A stretch of DNA of 64,000 nucleotides from Hansfordia pulvinata. Its lineage: Eukaryota > Ascomycota > Sordariomycetes > Xylariales. The translations under genes were made by a program, and so were the position numbers. The notes below the pieces were generated by a model. The model was not told the DNA's origin. It did no database searches and worked only from the letters and a program-made list of their open reading frames with translations. Position 1 is the first letter of the stretch, and each line of letters begins with the position of its first letter. Positions 24,273 to 36,468 of this stretch are shown one piece after another. Location of the stretch: the NCBI GenBank assembly GCA_006538405.1, contig BJKQ01000014.1, forward strand, positions 992,001 to 1,056,000. The letters are read 5' to 3'.

Positions 24273-26032
24273 ATGTCTTCGGTCCGCCGCTCTGCCCCTC
24301 TATCCCCCTTCGCTTCTGCACTCCCCCGCCTTTTTCATCATCCCGCAGCCTGCTTTGCAATTTTTGCGTCTCCTCCCCTTCACAACCACCTCTACCGCTC
24401 CCGCCCTCTTCGCCCCGCGCCAGGCCGCGCCACCAAGACAGCCTCTTCTTCCTCCCACTGTCGGCTCTTCCACACCTCCCCAACCCCCCAGGCCAACAAG
24501 AAAAAGACCAAGATGCCCCCCAAGAAGAAGGGCGAGGAGCCCAAGAAGATCCTCTTGGGTCGCCCTGGCAACAACCTCACGGCCGGTATCGTTGGTCTGG
24601 CCAACGTCGGCAAGTCCACCCTCTTCCAGGCCATCACCAAGTGCCACCTCGGAAACCCTGCCGTAAGTCCGGAGACTGCCGCCGCCCACCCATCCACACC
24701 TGCTCCGACTTCAGCCCGTTGACACATGCCCTTTGCCGCGCTGCTCGCCCGCAGAACTTTCCCTTCGCCACAATCGACCCTGAGGAGTCTCGGGTCATCG
24801 TCCCTGACGAGCGCTACGACTGGCTGTGCGACAAGTACAAGCCCAAGTCCCGCGTGCCCGCCCACCTTACTGTCTACGACATTGCTGGTCTGACCAAGGG
24901 CGCCTCAGCTGGTGCTGGTCTCGGCAACGCTTTCTTGTCCCACATCCGTGCCGTCGACGCCATCTTCCAGGTCGTTCGCTGCTTCGACGATGCCGAGATC
25001 ATTCACGTCGAGGGTGATGTCAACCCCACCCGCGACTTGGACATCATCTCCGATGAGCTGAGGACCAAGGATATCGAGTTTACCGAGAAGGCTCTCGAGA
25101 ACTCCAAGAAGAAGACCAGGCTCGGCGGCCAGAGCTTGGAGCTTAAGAAGGCCAAGGAAGACGAGCTCACCATTGAGAAGGCTCTTGCGTGGCTCAAGGA
25201 CGGCAAGGACATTCGTCACGGCACTTGGGACCCCAAGGAGGTAAGCTCAACTTTTTTCCTTTCACAACACCTGCCTTCGGTAGGCTCCGCTTGCTTCAGC
25301 ATGATGAACAAGGGCCAATGGCCTGATCTAATCCCAGCTCTTCGAACGCCTCAATATACAACGCAGAGGTCGTACTGAGATAGAAAACCCACTCTGATCT
25401 GCTGAATTTTCTTCTTTTTTTCAAAAAGGAACTACTGTCATCACTCAATAGCCGGGACATGTGCTGACAATTGACAACAGGTTGAAGTCATCAACACCCT
25501 TCTGCTCCTGACAGCCAAGCCGGTAGTGTACCTGGTCAACCTGTCGGAGAAGGACTACGCCCGTAACAAGAACAAGCATCTGCCTGCCGTCTCTCAATGG
25601 AGACAGGAGCACGCCCCCACAGACCCCATGATCCTGCTGTCGGTCGCCTTTGAGAACCGTCTGACTGGCTTCGAGACGGAAGCTGAGGCCGACGAGGAAT
25701 GCAAGAAGATCGGATACCAGTCTGCCCTCCCCAAGCTCATTACCAAGATGCGGGAAGTCCTGTACTTGGGTAGCTTCTTCACCACCGGCACGGACGAAGT
25801 TCGCCAGTGGACCATCCGTAAGGGCACCAAGGCGCCGCAAGCTGCCGGTGTCATCCACACTGATTTCGAGAAGACCTTTATCCAGGCCCTCGTCTACAAC
25901 TTCACCACGCTAAAGGAGCTTGGCGAGGAAGCCGAAGTCAAGGCCAAGGGCAAGGTCATGACGAAAGGAAAAGAGTACGTAGTCGAGGATGGCGACATTC
26001 TCCTGATCAAGGCTGGTGCGGCCAAGGGCTGA
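24273..26032 (+). CDS. OLA1: Obg-like ATPase OLA1 (YchF family), with upstream in-frame start
   Basis: P-loop ATPase of the YchF/OLA1 family, which binds ribosomes and modulates translation and stress responses. Exons 24273-24662, 24755-25240 and 25481-26032; introns of 92 and 240 bases with GTAAGT/GTAAGC donors. From the internal ATG at 24513 ([12 protein letters not shown]) the protein has 395 residues, the usual family length. Counting from there, the P-loop GLANVGKST is at 28-36 and the switch region is [17 protein letters not shown]. The G4 site NLSEKD at 232-237 has Glu in place of the GTPase Asp, the mark of ATP preference. A C-terminal TGS domain follows. The ATG at 24273 adds 80 residues rich in Arg, Ser and Pro, ending [13 protein letters not shown], which resembles a mitochondrial presequence. 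Which start is used is unresolved. Frame intact. Confidence 0.95.
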
Positions 26033-27208
26033 TAGACCAGCCGTGGTCGCCCTTTCGCCCCGATCTTGTACGTGAACTAAAAGCCAAGAGCAAAAATAAA
26101 TGAACCTGATGACAGCCTGTCCTGTAATAAAGCGCTTGCGAGTTCGTCCTCAGCGGAAGTGCCCCGGTTTAGCATATCTGGAAGCCGGCTGCGAGTCGCA
26201 GTGTGATGCAAGGCACAAAGCCGTGCCGTGGACCTGGGCCAGTGTTCCCGAGACGTCGTGTCCTTATTCACCGCGAAGTGCGAGATAAACACAGTCTTCA
26301 GTGCGCCCGTCTCTCGCCTCTCGCAAGTATGGTGCCATCAGCACTTCGGTCCGGGGGTCTCGCCATTGTAGCAGTCTTTCTGGATTCCAGCAATGGTCAT
26401 CTTGGAGAGGCTTTTGTTTCCCCTTCAGGGCGCGGTCCTGCGTTGCCTGTGGGCTCCTGTCTGTTCTATTTGCCTACAATCACATGAGTTGCTGGCGGCT
26501 AGTTTGGAAGAGACCTGGTTCTTCCCAGCTCAGACGCGTACATATTCGACATGCCCAGCCTTCGCCTACGAACGATTGCTCGCGTAGGAAAGGACTCCTA
26601 GGGCGCTTGTGGCACCCGGCCGACTGTCTGGCGTAATCCTAGCTGGATGTCCAATGGTGCCAAGCGATCGACTGCTGTTGAGGTCTTCAGGCTTCGACTG
26701 TTATTGAGGTCTCCAGGCTTGTGACTCCGAGGACTTCATCAACGGGCCTGCCACTTGACTACATGCTTCTAGGTTCTACGGATGCGCTGCTTGCGGCAAC
26801 GAGTCAGGCCCCACGACCTCACTCGCACCAGTATTGTGCAATATCCTGTTTACTAACCTGTGAATGTTTGACTCCAGTCAGAGAAGTGGCAGCAATCAAT
26901 TCCTCGTTGACTGCCGCGATCTGACGCGAGAGGAGACCCAGAGTGACACAACGGCACAGATAGAGCATCGAATGTGAAAAATGAGACGAAGCAAATAAAA
27001 CTCTGGTCGCCATTGCGAGGCCCGCTACTGGCCACAACAAAGCCTTCCGCGCATTCGCTCAATAGCGCGACGCGATTCCGGCCCGAGGGACGGGACTGGC
27101 CCCCCGCAGAGCCCCGGCGCTCCCACACTCGTGCCGCCGCGCGAATATTACGCACATCCATGAGAGCAGACTCTCGGGCGTTGTGGGTGGCGTTGTGGCG
27201 AGCCTTCC

Positions 27209-27245
<37 letters not shown>

Positions 27246-28081
27246 GGGCCGGGGTGGGAAGCAGTCGCGTCTCCCGAAAGCGGCATCCGGGGTCGTGAGG
27301 TTCTCGCAGATACGGGGTCGTTGGATCGCAGTATAAGAAGTCATGGCTCAGGGAAGGTGGGAAAGAAGGGGAGAAAAGTGGAAGTGGATTGTGTCGATAT
27401 CTGTCCACCGTACCTAGCAGCATTGAAGAGCAGGCGTTCGTTGATAATAGGCTCAACAGACACAGATCCACGGCTGGCGATGGTGAACTTCACGCTGAAG
27501 CGGCTTGACTCTTGACCGACCGAACGGACTCTACAGCAAGGTTCTCTCAACCTGGTCAAGGAAATTACACTCCAAATAGAACAATTACAGCGCCATCGCA
27601 TCGGACCGACTTTCAGGATCGTCGGTGGTGTCCATCAAAGCTCGTCCGCCGTGGACGGTATAGGTTAGGTAGTTGATGACCTAGAACATCATGGATGTAT
27701 TCGTTCATGTCGGTGAAGTACCGACAGGTCAGCTGCTGGAATCAGAAAACAAGACGATGAGCTCGCGATAGATATCAAGTCAGTGGTGGTCTTTGTACTC
27801 GAAGGCCGAATCGAAGTCGACCATCGCTACGGCGGTGGTTCCGCCCTCTTCCCTCAAGCTATACGTCTCTATTCGTAAGTACTCCGTACCTGCGTAACCT
27901 GCGAGCTCGGGCACTTCGGCATGTGAATATTGCTATTCCAGGTACATGTACCTACTTTAGGCGCGTACTGGTAAACCCGGCGCAACCGACCCTCCTTCAC
28001 CTCACCTCGCACACTTGCACCAGCCACGCCGCCGCACCCTCCACGCACGTGTCACGGTCCGACGCGCCTCGACGCGCCGCC
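26033..28081. other. 2 kb intergenic region
   Basis: It contains the OLA1 3' UTR (AAATAA near 26095) and the promoter of the FYV6-like gene. A (GA)n tract lies at 27214-27241 and the palindrome GGTACATGTACC at 27941-27952, 130 bases before the next start. No supportable gene. Confidence 0.5.
27214..27241 (+). repeat. (GA)n microsatellite
   Basis: Fourteen GA units in intergenic DNA. Confidence 0.9.
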
Positions 28082-29074
28082 ATGTCCTCCCGCTTCGTCT
28101 CCCGCGGCGTCATCGCCGGCGATAACAACGCGGCCCCGCCACCCTCCAACCCTCCTTCCTCCTCATCCTCCTCCGCCGCCGCCGCCGCGGCAGCACCGCT
28201 CCAGCCGGCCCCGACTCCCAGCTCCGATCCCGCCCCGGCCCCCGGCCCAGCTACCCGCGGCATCGCCGCCTCCGCGACAGCGCCCCGGCTGCCCACCATC
28301 CCCTCCTCTACCACGTCCACATCCACATCCTCAACCTCTCCGAACACCGCCGCCGCCACCGCCCGCAACAGCGCGGCCTGGGCCGCCGCCGAGGCCAACC
28401 TGGCCGCCGAGCGCGCGGCTCGCGAGGCGCACCGCCAGGCCGCGCGCTCTGAAGGCGGCGGCGGCGAGCAGACCAGCCTGTTCGACGCCCTGCAGGCCAA
28501 CAAGGCGGCCAAGCAGGCCGCCTTCGACGAGGCCTCGTCCCTGCGCAACCAGTTCCTGGCCCTCGACGAGGACGACGTCGACTTCCTCGACCAGGTCCGC
28601 GAGGGCTCCCGCCGCGCCGACGAGGCCGCCCGCCGCGAGACCGAGGAGAGACTCGCCGCCTTCCGCAGGGCGCAGCAACAGCAGCAGCAAGGGGGCCAGC
28701 GGGGCGAGGCCGAGGACGAGGGCAACAACAAGGCCGGCGAGGGCGACGGCGGTGGCAAGGGTGGTGAGGCGGTCGCTACTGATACTGGGCTGGGGACGGA
28801 TGCTGACGGAGCGGCGGCGACGGCGGCAGCGGTCGATTGGGCCAGCGCCGGCCGCAAGCGCAAGCGCGACAAGGAGGGCACCGCCGCGAAGGGGCTGCTG
28901 CTGAAGCGCAAGACGGGCGGGGCAGCCGCGCCGGGGGGCACGGCAGCGACAGCGACGGCGACCAAGGCCACGGAAACGACACAAGGCGCCGCCACCGCTC
29001 CCGCCGCCGCCGTGACGAGCAAGCCAAAGCTCGGGCTGGTCGATTACGGCTCCGACTCCGGCTCCGACGACTGA
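28082..29074 (+). CDS. FYV6: FAM192A/NIP30 N-terminal domain protein, FYV6-like splicing factor
   Basis: Nuclear protein of the FAM192A/PIP30/Fyv6 family; yeast Fyv6 acts in the second step of splicing. Single exon of 330 residues from MSSRFVSRGVI, matching the short basic start with RFVS shared by the family. A Pro/Ser/Ala-rich linker follows, then the conserved block with QTSLFDALQANKAAKQAAF and LRNQFLALDEDDVDFLDQV, then a charged coiled coil (REGSRRADEAARRETEERLA) and a Gln stretch. The C-terminal half is low-complexity with a nuclear-localisation-like GRKRKRDKEG, and ends with an acidic GLVDYGSDSGSDD motif. An in-frame ATG at 27923 would add 53 residues that look like leader sequence, so it was not used. 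Family placement is good; the function is taken from yeast. Confidence 0.82.
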   Translation: MSSRFVSRGVIAGDNNAAPPPSNPPSSSSSSAAAAAAAPLQPAPTPSSDPAPAPGPATRGIAASATAPRLPTIPSSTTSTSTSSTSPNTAAATARNSAAWAAAEANLAAERAAREAHRQAARSEGGGGEQTSLFDALQANKAAKQAAFDEASSLRNQFLALDEDDVDFLDQVREGSRRADEAARRETEERLAAFRRAQQQQQQGGQRGEAEDEGNNKAGEGDGGGKGGEAVATDTGLGTDADGAAATAAAVDWASAGRKRKRDKEGTAAKGLLLKRKTGGAAAPGGTAATATATKATETTQGAATAPAAAVTSKPKLGLVDYGSDSGSDD

Positions 29075-30110
29075 GCAGATTCCCCGAGTTTAGGGAACCC
29101 ATTTCACTTTTGAAATGATCATCTTTCTCCCCTCTCGCACAACCCACGCGATTATAACCGGCCAGCGCCGACTCTTCCGCAGCGGTTCCCGTCGCGCCCC
29201 GGCAAATACTCATCTATTCATGGGCGTGCTCACGCCTCACGCAAAAGAACACGGGGGCTTGCGAACGGCGAAGCGTACTGTCTGGACGGAATCTGAGGCG
29301 GGGGAGTTGGGGGGGGGTAACAATGTGGTTTTGACACCCGAGTCCCATAAAGAGAAAAAGCACAACCGCCAAGAGACGGGGAAGTGCTCTCGCGAACGGG
29401 ACCGGAGTCTCTGTGCCAGAAGCAAGAGAATCGCCCCAGGGCACAGGCGAGGCGACATTTCCCGCCTGCTTTCGAAAAGAAGCAGCGAAGACTCGGCGGC
29501 TTTGCTCCTCTCGCGGGCCGAATGCGGCGCTGCCCATGTGCCTTTTGCGCGCTCGCTCGATCAGCCGCACCGACGAAAGTCGTGGCCCGCAATGAGGAAC
29601 TGCAGCCGTAGAGAAGGGGCCATTTCCCTCTCCGCGCACACAACACTGGCATGCCGCGTCGCCAGACCCACATGTCAGGGAGAGGAGAGCGGCGACCAAG
29701 AAATATCAACGTGACTATACCTAGGGTACATGTACATGTGATTGTTGAGAATGGGGGTCTGTATGTCTATGTACCAGGAAGTCTATGCCCGATCGTCCTC
29801 TGCCAAATAACAACCCCATTCCCACATGATCATTCATCATGGGGAATTAAATACAATCCACCAACAAGGCTCTTTTCCCCCTCCCTTCTCTCCGAAACTT
29901 GCGTATCAAGACACCTTCGAAGGAAGAGGAGAGAGAAGGGGTCGTTCCCCCTTTCTTCCCCGTCTCCGGCCACCCCTTATATGATTACAGGTAATAATTG
30001 CACAGCGCGTCGGGGCCCCGCTCTCCCCTTTCAGAGGCCATGAGAGCACGGGGTGTCCACCTTCTTTCTCTCTCTCTCTCTCTTGCAGATAAAGAGAGTA
30101 GAGGACAACC
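29075..30110. other. Convergent intergenic region
   Basis: It lies between the stops of the FYV6-like gene and TIM54. It contains a TACATGTACATG motif at 29727-29739 and a (CT)n patch near 30063-30083. Overlapping ORFs on both strands have no recognisable domain. Confidence 0.5.
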
Positions 30111-31609
30111 TTACTCGTTCGAGTAGCAAGGGTTGGGCTGGCGCGGGGCCACGGCCCAGCGGTAGACGGCGCGCGCCGAGCCCTTGAGCCATCCCTCGAC
30201 CTCCTCCTCAGGCACGGCGATCTGGCGCGCGCGCTCCTCGTCCTGCGGCGCCATCTCGAAACGCCGCATGCGCCCCGCGATCCGCGGGTCCACGGCCAGC
30301 GGCTGCGTCCAGATGCGCTCCGTCGCCGCCGCTTCCCCCTCCTTCTTCTCCTCGCCGTTGCTGCTTGCCGCGGCGGCCTCGTCCTCCTTGGCGGCGTCCT
30401 TCCACACCCGCTTGGGCCAGTCGCGCTCCTCGTGCGCCAGGACGGCCTGTACCTCTCCTTCTCCTTCTCCTTCTCCCTGCTGTTGCTGCTGCTGCTGGTA
30501 CTCGCGCGCCGAGGCCGCGAGGCACACGGCGGCGACGTCGCGGCCAATGTCGTCGGCCAGCTTGCGGCGGTTGAGGAAGCGGCCGAGGCGGATGAACGTG
30601 TTGAAGAAGCCGAGGATGTGCGGGTGCGCGATGGGCGCCGACGCCGCGAACCGGGCGGGGATCTCGCGCGGCAGCGGCGAGGCGGCGTAGTCGGCCGGCG
30701 AGTTGTGCGGGCGCGGCTGCGGCGGCGCCTGCTTCTTGTCCTTCTTCTCCTTCTCCTCCTCCCCTCCCTCGGGCTTCTTCTCCTTGGCTTCCGCCTCTGC
30801 TGCGATCTCGCCGCTGCCGCTGCTGCTGCTGCCGTCGGCCGCCGCCGCGACGACGGGCAGGCTCTCGGGCAGGGGCAGGGGCGGCGCCTCGAGCGGGCCG
30901 AGCCAGCCCTCGTGCAGCCCGCGCACGTACTCCTTCCACGTGTGGCGGCCGACGACAATGTCGCCCGCCTCGCCGCGCCACTCGGGGGTCCCGTTGCGCG
31001 CGCGTACGCCGCGCACAATCTCGTCCGCCGTCAGGGGCACCTCCTCGCCGTCCGGGCGGGCGGCCCCCCTGTGCTGGCGGCGCACGCGCTCGGCCACGGC
31101 GGCGCGCACGTCGCCCTCGCGCCGGCCCTGGACGAACTCCCAGTCGAGCCCGCTGGCCGCCAGCACGGGCTTGACGTACTCGACGAAGTGGTCCTGGGCG
31201 GACCTAAGGCCGTCCCCCGGGGGCACTCCAGGTAGACGGTCAGGCGGCGGGGAAGCTGGCCGGGAGCGGGCAGGGGCTCGGCGGCCAGGTGGGAGACGGC
31301 GCGGGCCCAGCGGGCGGTGGCGCGCCGCTTCTCCCGCTTGTCGTAGACGACGGCCGCGGAGAAGGTGCCCACGGCCGCCCAGAAGATCAGCCAGTTGCGC
31401 GACGGGAGCTTCTTGGGCAGGTTGGGCAGGCCCATCATGCGCAGGGCCGGGTTCGGCGCCGCCTGCTTGTAGGCCGGCGCTGCGGACGCGGGCGCGGGCG
31501 CGGGCGCGGAGGAAGCCCCGGGACCGGTGGCGGGGGCGGCGGCGGGGGCGGCAGCAGCCGGTGCAGAAGCCGGGGCCGGGGGCGGCTGTGGAGGAGTCGG
31601 GTCGGCCAT
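30111..31609 (-). CDS. TIM54: Mitochondrial import inner membrane translocase subunit TIM54
   Basis: Component of the TIM22 carrier translocase of the mitochondrial inner membrane. Single exon, about 499 residues once one base is restored. The N-terminus is 50 residues of Ala/Pro, then NPALRMMGLPNLPKKLPSRN and the single membrane segment WLIFWAAVGTFSAAVVY (residues 73-89), followed by basic DKREKRR. The intermembrane-space part has LTVYLE, DHFVEYVKPVLAASGLDWEF, VQGRREGDVRAAVAERVRRQ, WKEYVRGLHEGWLGPLE and HPHILGFFNTFIRLGRFLNR, and ends with WAVAPRQPNPCYSNE, all typical of fungal Tim54. A charged Lys/Glu insert sits in the middle. The frame break lies in the C5/G5 run at 31214-31223, between YLEC and PGDGLRSAQ. 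No intron seen. Confidence 0.92.
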
Positions 31610-32616
31610 GGCGTCGGGTGTGATCGGGAAGGGGTTCGCTTTGTTCTTTCTGTCGGTTTCGCGGTTTCGCTGTCTTTTATTTTTTCTCGTCCCAGGTCGT
31701 GCTCTGAGTGGCCCGTCGGGTATCGGGTATCACGGGGCGAGTTATCTCGTCGGCCTGGGCCGCGTGGGGTTGGTCTGATGATGGGGGAAGGAGGTCGACG
31801 CCGCCGTGGAACCGGGATTTCGGTAGAGGGCGGACTGTGAGAGACGCAGACGCGGTTGGTGGTTGGTCGGTCAGGGGACGGACAGCCGAAGGCGCGGCGT
31901 TCGATAAGACTTGGGCCAGCTCGGCCGATAAGAAATTTTATTGCGCTCTGCCGGCCTGACTGGGGACGTCGGGTGGATTCCACAGGAGCTGTCTGGTGCT
32001 GTGGGTACTGCATCATAGTGCATGCTTGTACACACCACACCTAAGGTGTCCCTGTATGCTCCATAAGGTACCTTACCTATACTAACGCCAGGGCTCCGCT
32101 ATGCAGCTACTCGGCCCTGAACCATGATGGCGGACATCATTGAGGTGGCCGTCTCTGAAAAGAATGAGAGTCTATATGGAGTGCGAGGATCACGCGGGAC
32201 TTCGTGCCTAGTCGGATAGACATGCAAATCTACGGTAGAGGTGGGTAAGGTGGTATTCGACATGGAGATGTTCAATGTACAAAAGCCCGACGACACTTGG
32301 TTCTCTCAGGTATGCTTGATGGCTGGAGTGTGCCATGGCAAGATGAACAACTCGGCGGGCTGCGCACGACGCAGACTTGAGCATTTTATGGCATCTCCAT
32401 TACAGCACACCTGCGCGTATTATCATCATACTTGGGGTCTCTCAGAATACGTAGGTAGATAGCCAGAGAATAAAACACATTAACCGCCAAGATTACACGG
32501 AACAACACCCCTATACAGCAAGCGGGAAATCTAACAGGTCTAGAAACTATCATCAAGTCATGACTCATTACCTCGCAAAGCGCCCTTCTTTTCTTGCCCC
32601 ACCGCTTCTCGGGGCC
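31610..32616. other. Intergenic region upstream of TIM54
   Basis: It holds the TIM54 promoter and the 3' end of the ankyrin gene. A motif TAAGGTACCTTACC lies near 32064-32077. No gene seen. Confidence 0.5.
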
Positions 32617-35048
32617 TCAGGGCAGCTCGACAGGCGGCGACTGAAAGTCCTGCGGCCGGGCTCCCAGCTCCGCCGGCCCCGTGACCGCCGGGGGCGGGGG
32701 AGGCGCGCTGGCAGGCATCGCAGGAGGAGACGAGCCGGGTAGCTCGCGCCTCGCCGGCACGGTGGCGGCGGGATTGGCCCTGGGCGCGGGCAGCTCGGCA
32801 CGGGCGGGCACGACGGTGCTGGAGGCGTGCGGCATGCGGCGCCAGTACGACAGGACGCGCTCGACGCCGGGGAAGTCGCCCGTCTTGGTGCTGTTCAGGC
32901 GGCTGGGGCCCGGGTCGCTGGCCGCCGCCGCCGCCGTGGTGTGGGTGCGCATGCTGAAGCCGTCCTTCTGCGTCTCGGCCCACGGGCTGTTGCCGCTGGC
33001 GTCCAGGGCCTCGGGGCTGGCCCCGGCCCGGCACAGAGCCTGCGCGACGTCGGCGAAGCCCGCCGTCGTCGCCACGTGCAGCGGCGTCTGCATCTCGCCG
33101 TTGCGCGGGTCGACGGCGCCGCCGTTGCGCAGGATCGCCTCGACCGTCTCCACCTCGCCGAGCCCCGCCCAGCGGTGCAGCAGCGAGTTCTGCGTCTCCG
33201 GCTCGCGCATGTTGACGTCGGCGCCCCAGCTGCACAGCAGCGTGAACATGGCGATGGACGTCTCGGCCGCCTGCGACAGCACGGCAAAGCTCTCGGCCGA
33301 GTTGGCCCCCGCGCGCAGCAGCGTCTCGCACGTCGCCAGGTCGCCGGAGCGCACCGCCGCGTACATGACGGTCTCCTCCGGGATGCGCGTCTGCGTGTAG
33401 ACCGGCGCGCCGAGCTCCAGCAGCGTCTTGACGCACTCGTTATTACCCTCGCGCGCCGCGTACCACAGAGGCGACAGGATGTGATGCTTGGGGGCCTCTT
33501 TGGCCACAGAAGCCCCCGCGGCAGAGAGAAAGCGCACCGACGCGGGGCAGCCAAAGTCGGCGGCATAGTGCAGGGGCGTGACACCAAAGCGATCCGTGTC
33601 TTTGGGCGACGCGCCCAGAGACACCAGCATCTGGACGATCGAGCTCAGGCCCAGCGAGGCGGCCACGTGCAGGGCCGTGATCTCGTCCTTGTCCTCCAGC
33701 ACAACATTGTCGTTCCAACGGTGTTGCATGATCTCCTGCACGCGGTCCGTCTGCTTGTGCAGGATGGCCTCCCACAGCTCCTTGTCGAGGATCCTGAATT
33801 TCGACCTCTGCCTGTCGGGCTCCACGTCGTCCGACTTCTGCCGCGTGAACCGGTTCCGGCACATCTGGCGAGCGGGCTTTCTGCCCTTGGCGGGCTTGGT
33901 GTAAACCTCCCAGGCCGGCGGCATGGAGCCGGCGTATGCACTGGCGCGATGTTTGAACTTGGCGGGATACAACTCGTCGCCGGAAGGGGCCGCGGTATCC
34001 AGGCCCGCCAGCTTGTCCTTCTTCCGGAACCCAAGCCCCAACATCATGTTGGACTTGACCTCCCGAGCCGTCGTGATCTTGGATTTCCAATTGGACGGGC
34101 AGGCGGTGGAGGCGGCAGGGGCCTGGCGGGCAACAGGCTGGTGGGCAACGGGCTGCCAGTTGTTGATGGCCAAGGATCCCATGGACCTGTTTACATCAGC
34201 CATGGAGCGCGGCGCCCCCGTGGAAGGGGCGCGCGGCCGAGAATCCCGGCCCATCTGGAGGCGCGAGGATATGACGCTGGCCAGGGGGCGGTAGCTCGGC
34301 GTCGCGTATCGGCCTGGGGGCGGCGATCGGTGGACCAGCTCAAGATCGGACGACGAAGACAGCTGGGCATGCGACTGTGAGGGGGAGGCGTCGGTCTGAG
34401 GCGAGCTTGTCCGGGACTGCGACTGGTCGAGCTGAGGGTGGCCCGGGGCCGAAGCCATGGTCTCGCCATACTCGGGCGGGCGGTCCGAGCTGATAGAAGC
34501 GGGCGAGCCGACCTCTTGGGATGGGGTGGGCGTGGGGAGCTGGCTGCTGGAGCTGACGGAGGGGGGGGACTGGGGCGGCGCGGCGGCAGCCGACTTGGAG
34601 GAAGGCATGTCGTCGGCCTTGGGGGAGGCGGCAGGGTCGTCGACAAAAGGGACGAGGGAGACGAGGTGGGTCTTGAGGGCGGCCTCGGCGTCGACCATTT
34701 CGGGGTCTTCCAGACGGAAGACCAGACGTCGGGGGCATCGCGGGCGTCGGCCACGCGGGCAGCGCAGTCGTGGACGTCCTTGAAGACGAGGCTGATGTCG
34801 GTGAAGATGGTGTCGAGCTCGGTGACGTGGGCCGGGGAGCGGAAGACGGGGTCGTCGCAGTCGAGCAGCGGCAGCATCTTGTCGAGGCGCTGCTTGGCGA
34901 GGACGAGCTGGGAGCGCAGCAGGCGCAGCTCCTTGGGGGCGTCGGGGCGCTGGCGCATGAGGCGGTTGAGCAGGACGGTGACGGCGCCGGCAGACCCGAC
35001 GACGTCGGCGCAGGCGCCTGCGAGGTCGATGTCCTCGAGGCCGTCCAT
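32617..35048 (-). CDS. Ankyrin-repeat protein with fungal N-terminal helical domain, one frame break
   Basis: About 810 residues, single exon. It begins MDGLEDIDLAGACADVVGSA with a helical N-terminal region (LLNRLMRQRPDAPKELRLLR), the type of domain found at the start of many fungal ankyrin proteins. A Pro/Ser-rich linker and a short basic section (RQMCRNRFTRQKSDD) follow. About seven ankyrin repeats come next, from EITALHVAASLGLSSIVQML through FGVTPLHYAADFGCPASVRF, LSPLWYAAREGNNECVKTLL and MQTPLHVATTAGFADVAQAL. The C-terminus is Pro-rich. Likely a scaffold or adaptor; partner unknown. The frame changes between 34702 and 34735, in one of two sense-strand C runs (C4 at 34702-34705 or C5 at 34731-34735); one added base gives DARDAPRRLVFRLEDPEMVD. 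The 517-residue plus-strand ORF over the same DNA is a shadow. Confidence 0.85.
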
Positions 35049-36468
35049 GGTGGTGCGGCGGAGGGCAATGGAGGGGATAAGGCAGGTAGGCACGGGGCGA
35101 ATTCAGCTGAGACTGGACGGTCGAACCGGAAGAGACGGGGGCGGCGGGCCCGGGCGGCAGGGCTTGGCAGCGCGAGACCGGCGGGGGGATCTGCGTCGAA
35201 TGGGCCGGACGTCTCTCGCGGGGGTGTGCTTGGGTAAGTCTCGTAAGACTGCGAGGGATGGTGGTGCTTGAAGAAGGGAGCGTGAGAATTGGGTTGCGGC
35301 TGGAAAGACGACACAGTCGGTCGGCACCTGGCAGGCAATGGCGCGGGGCGGAGTCGACAGGTCGTAGAACAGGCCAACGGGTCGTGGAACAACAACCCGG
35401 CCGACGAGGCGTGTTGAGAGAGTGGACGGAGTAGTCGAGGCGAAGCTTAGTGTGAATGGAACTGACGGGACCGGGCTACCTAAGGTACCTAGATTACCTA
35501 AGTACAAGTTCTCGTAATCAATAATTACAAGTCGGGTCCAGTGTCTCTTTCATCCACGACGCCGCCGTGCCTGCGAGTCTCGCATGTGCCTTAGGTACCT
35601 CTACACACAGGCAGTGCTGTGCCTCATGAATCGGCCTTTTATGATGTGACTTCAATGTCGAAGGTACACATACATGTACGAGTCACATTCGTGCGTTAGA
35701 TATCCGGAATGATGCCAATTGAGGAGAATGAATAAGAGGTGCTGTACTCAGTAAGCTACAGACAACAAATAGATACCAGTGAACATGAAATAAGACTGCT
35801 TCCACACCACTGGATGAGTCTACCAGTCAGAAGAGAGAAACACATCCCCCCCCCCCCCCCCCTTCCCTTTGCCCCCTCCCACACCCGACTCCCCCGCCCT
35901 CACTCACACACACACACACTTTCTCTTATCCCACGGCCCCGATTTCCGAGTAACTAGATATGAAAAGGGCAAGTACTCGTCAGCCCGCACAGAGACGGAA
36001 CCAATCGCCCCGAGCCGCCAATTTCGCAAGATGCCGCACCCCGGAGACGCTCGAAAGCCTCGCAACTTGCGAATGCGAGCCACAAGGGCCGTGGGGCTTC
36101 CTCGCTTGCTGTGGCCACTGCGGAGCTGTGCAGGACAACCCATGTGGGTCGCCACCACCGTCTTTGCCCGTCGCGACCAAGTGCTCACGTAAGTTGACCG
36201 GGCCCGGGCTGCTGGGCACGCTGGGCCAGGTCCAGGCCTTGCGCAATGCTGCCCCTAGTTTAGGTAGTCTGCAGTGCCCGAGTCTTCGGCTTCGGCAGAA
36301 GCGAACTCTCTTGTTGATGACATCAGAAGCGGCTGCTGACGAAGCATCTTCAACGTTGCCATCAATCGTCCAGTCATGATCAGTGAAGCCATCCTGGGCG
36401 GGGCCAGGTTAGCGCTTGAAGTTGAGTCTTGTTTCCCTGGCCGTGAGACTCAAGCGCTCGGCTTCCGT
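35049..36468. other. Intergenic region upstream of the ankyrin gene
   Basis: It contains the ankyrin gene promoter, TACCTAAGGTACC-type motifs at 35478-35500, TACATGTA at 35671-35678, a C17 run at 35846-35862 and a short (CA)n tract. No supportable gene. Confidence 0.5.
35846..35862 (+). repeat. C homopolymer
   Basis: About 17 C in a row; true length uncertain. Confidence 0.8.

Noticed and set aside
27997..29022. 341-codon minus-strand ORF
   Set aside because: Antisense of the FYV6-like gene; homopolymeric Ala/Ser/Arg translation.
32827..34380. 517-codon plus-strand ORF
   Set aside because: It runs antisense to the conserved ankyrin coding sequence and its translation is Arg/Gly/Leu-rich shadow without domains.
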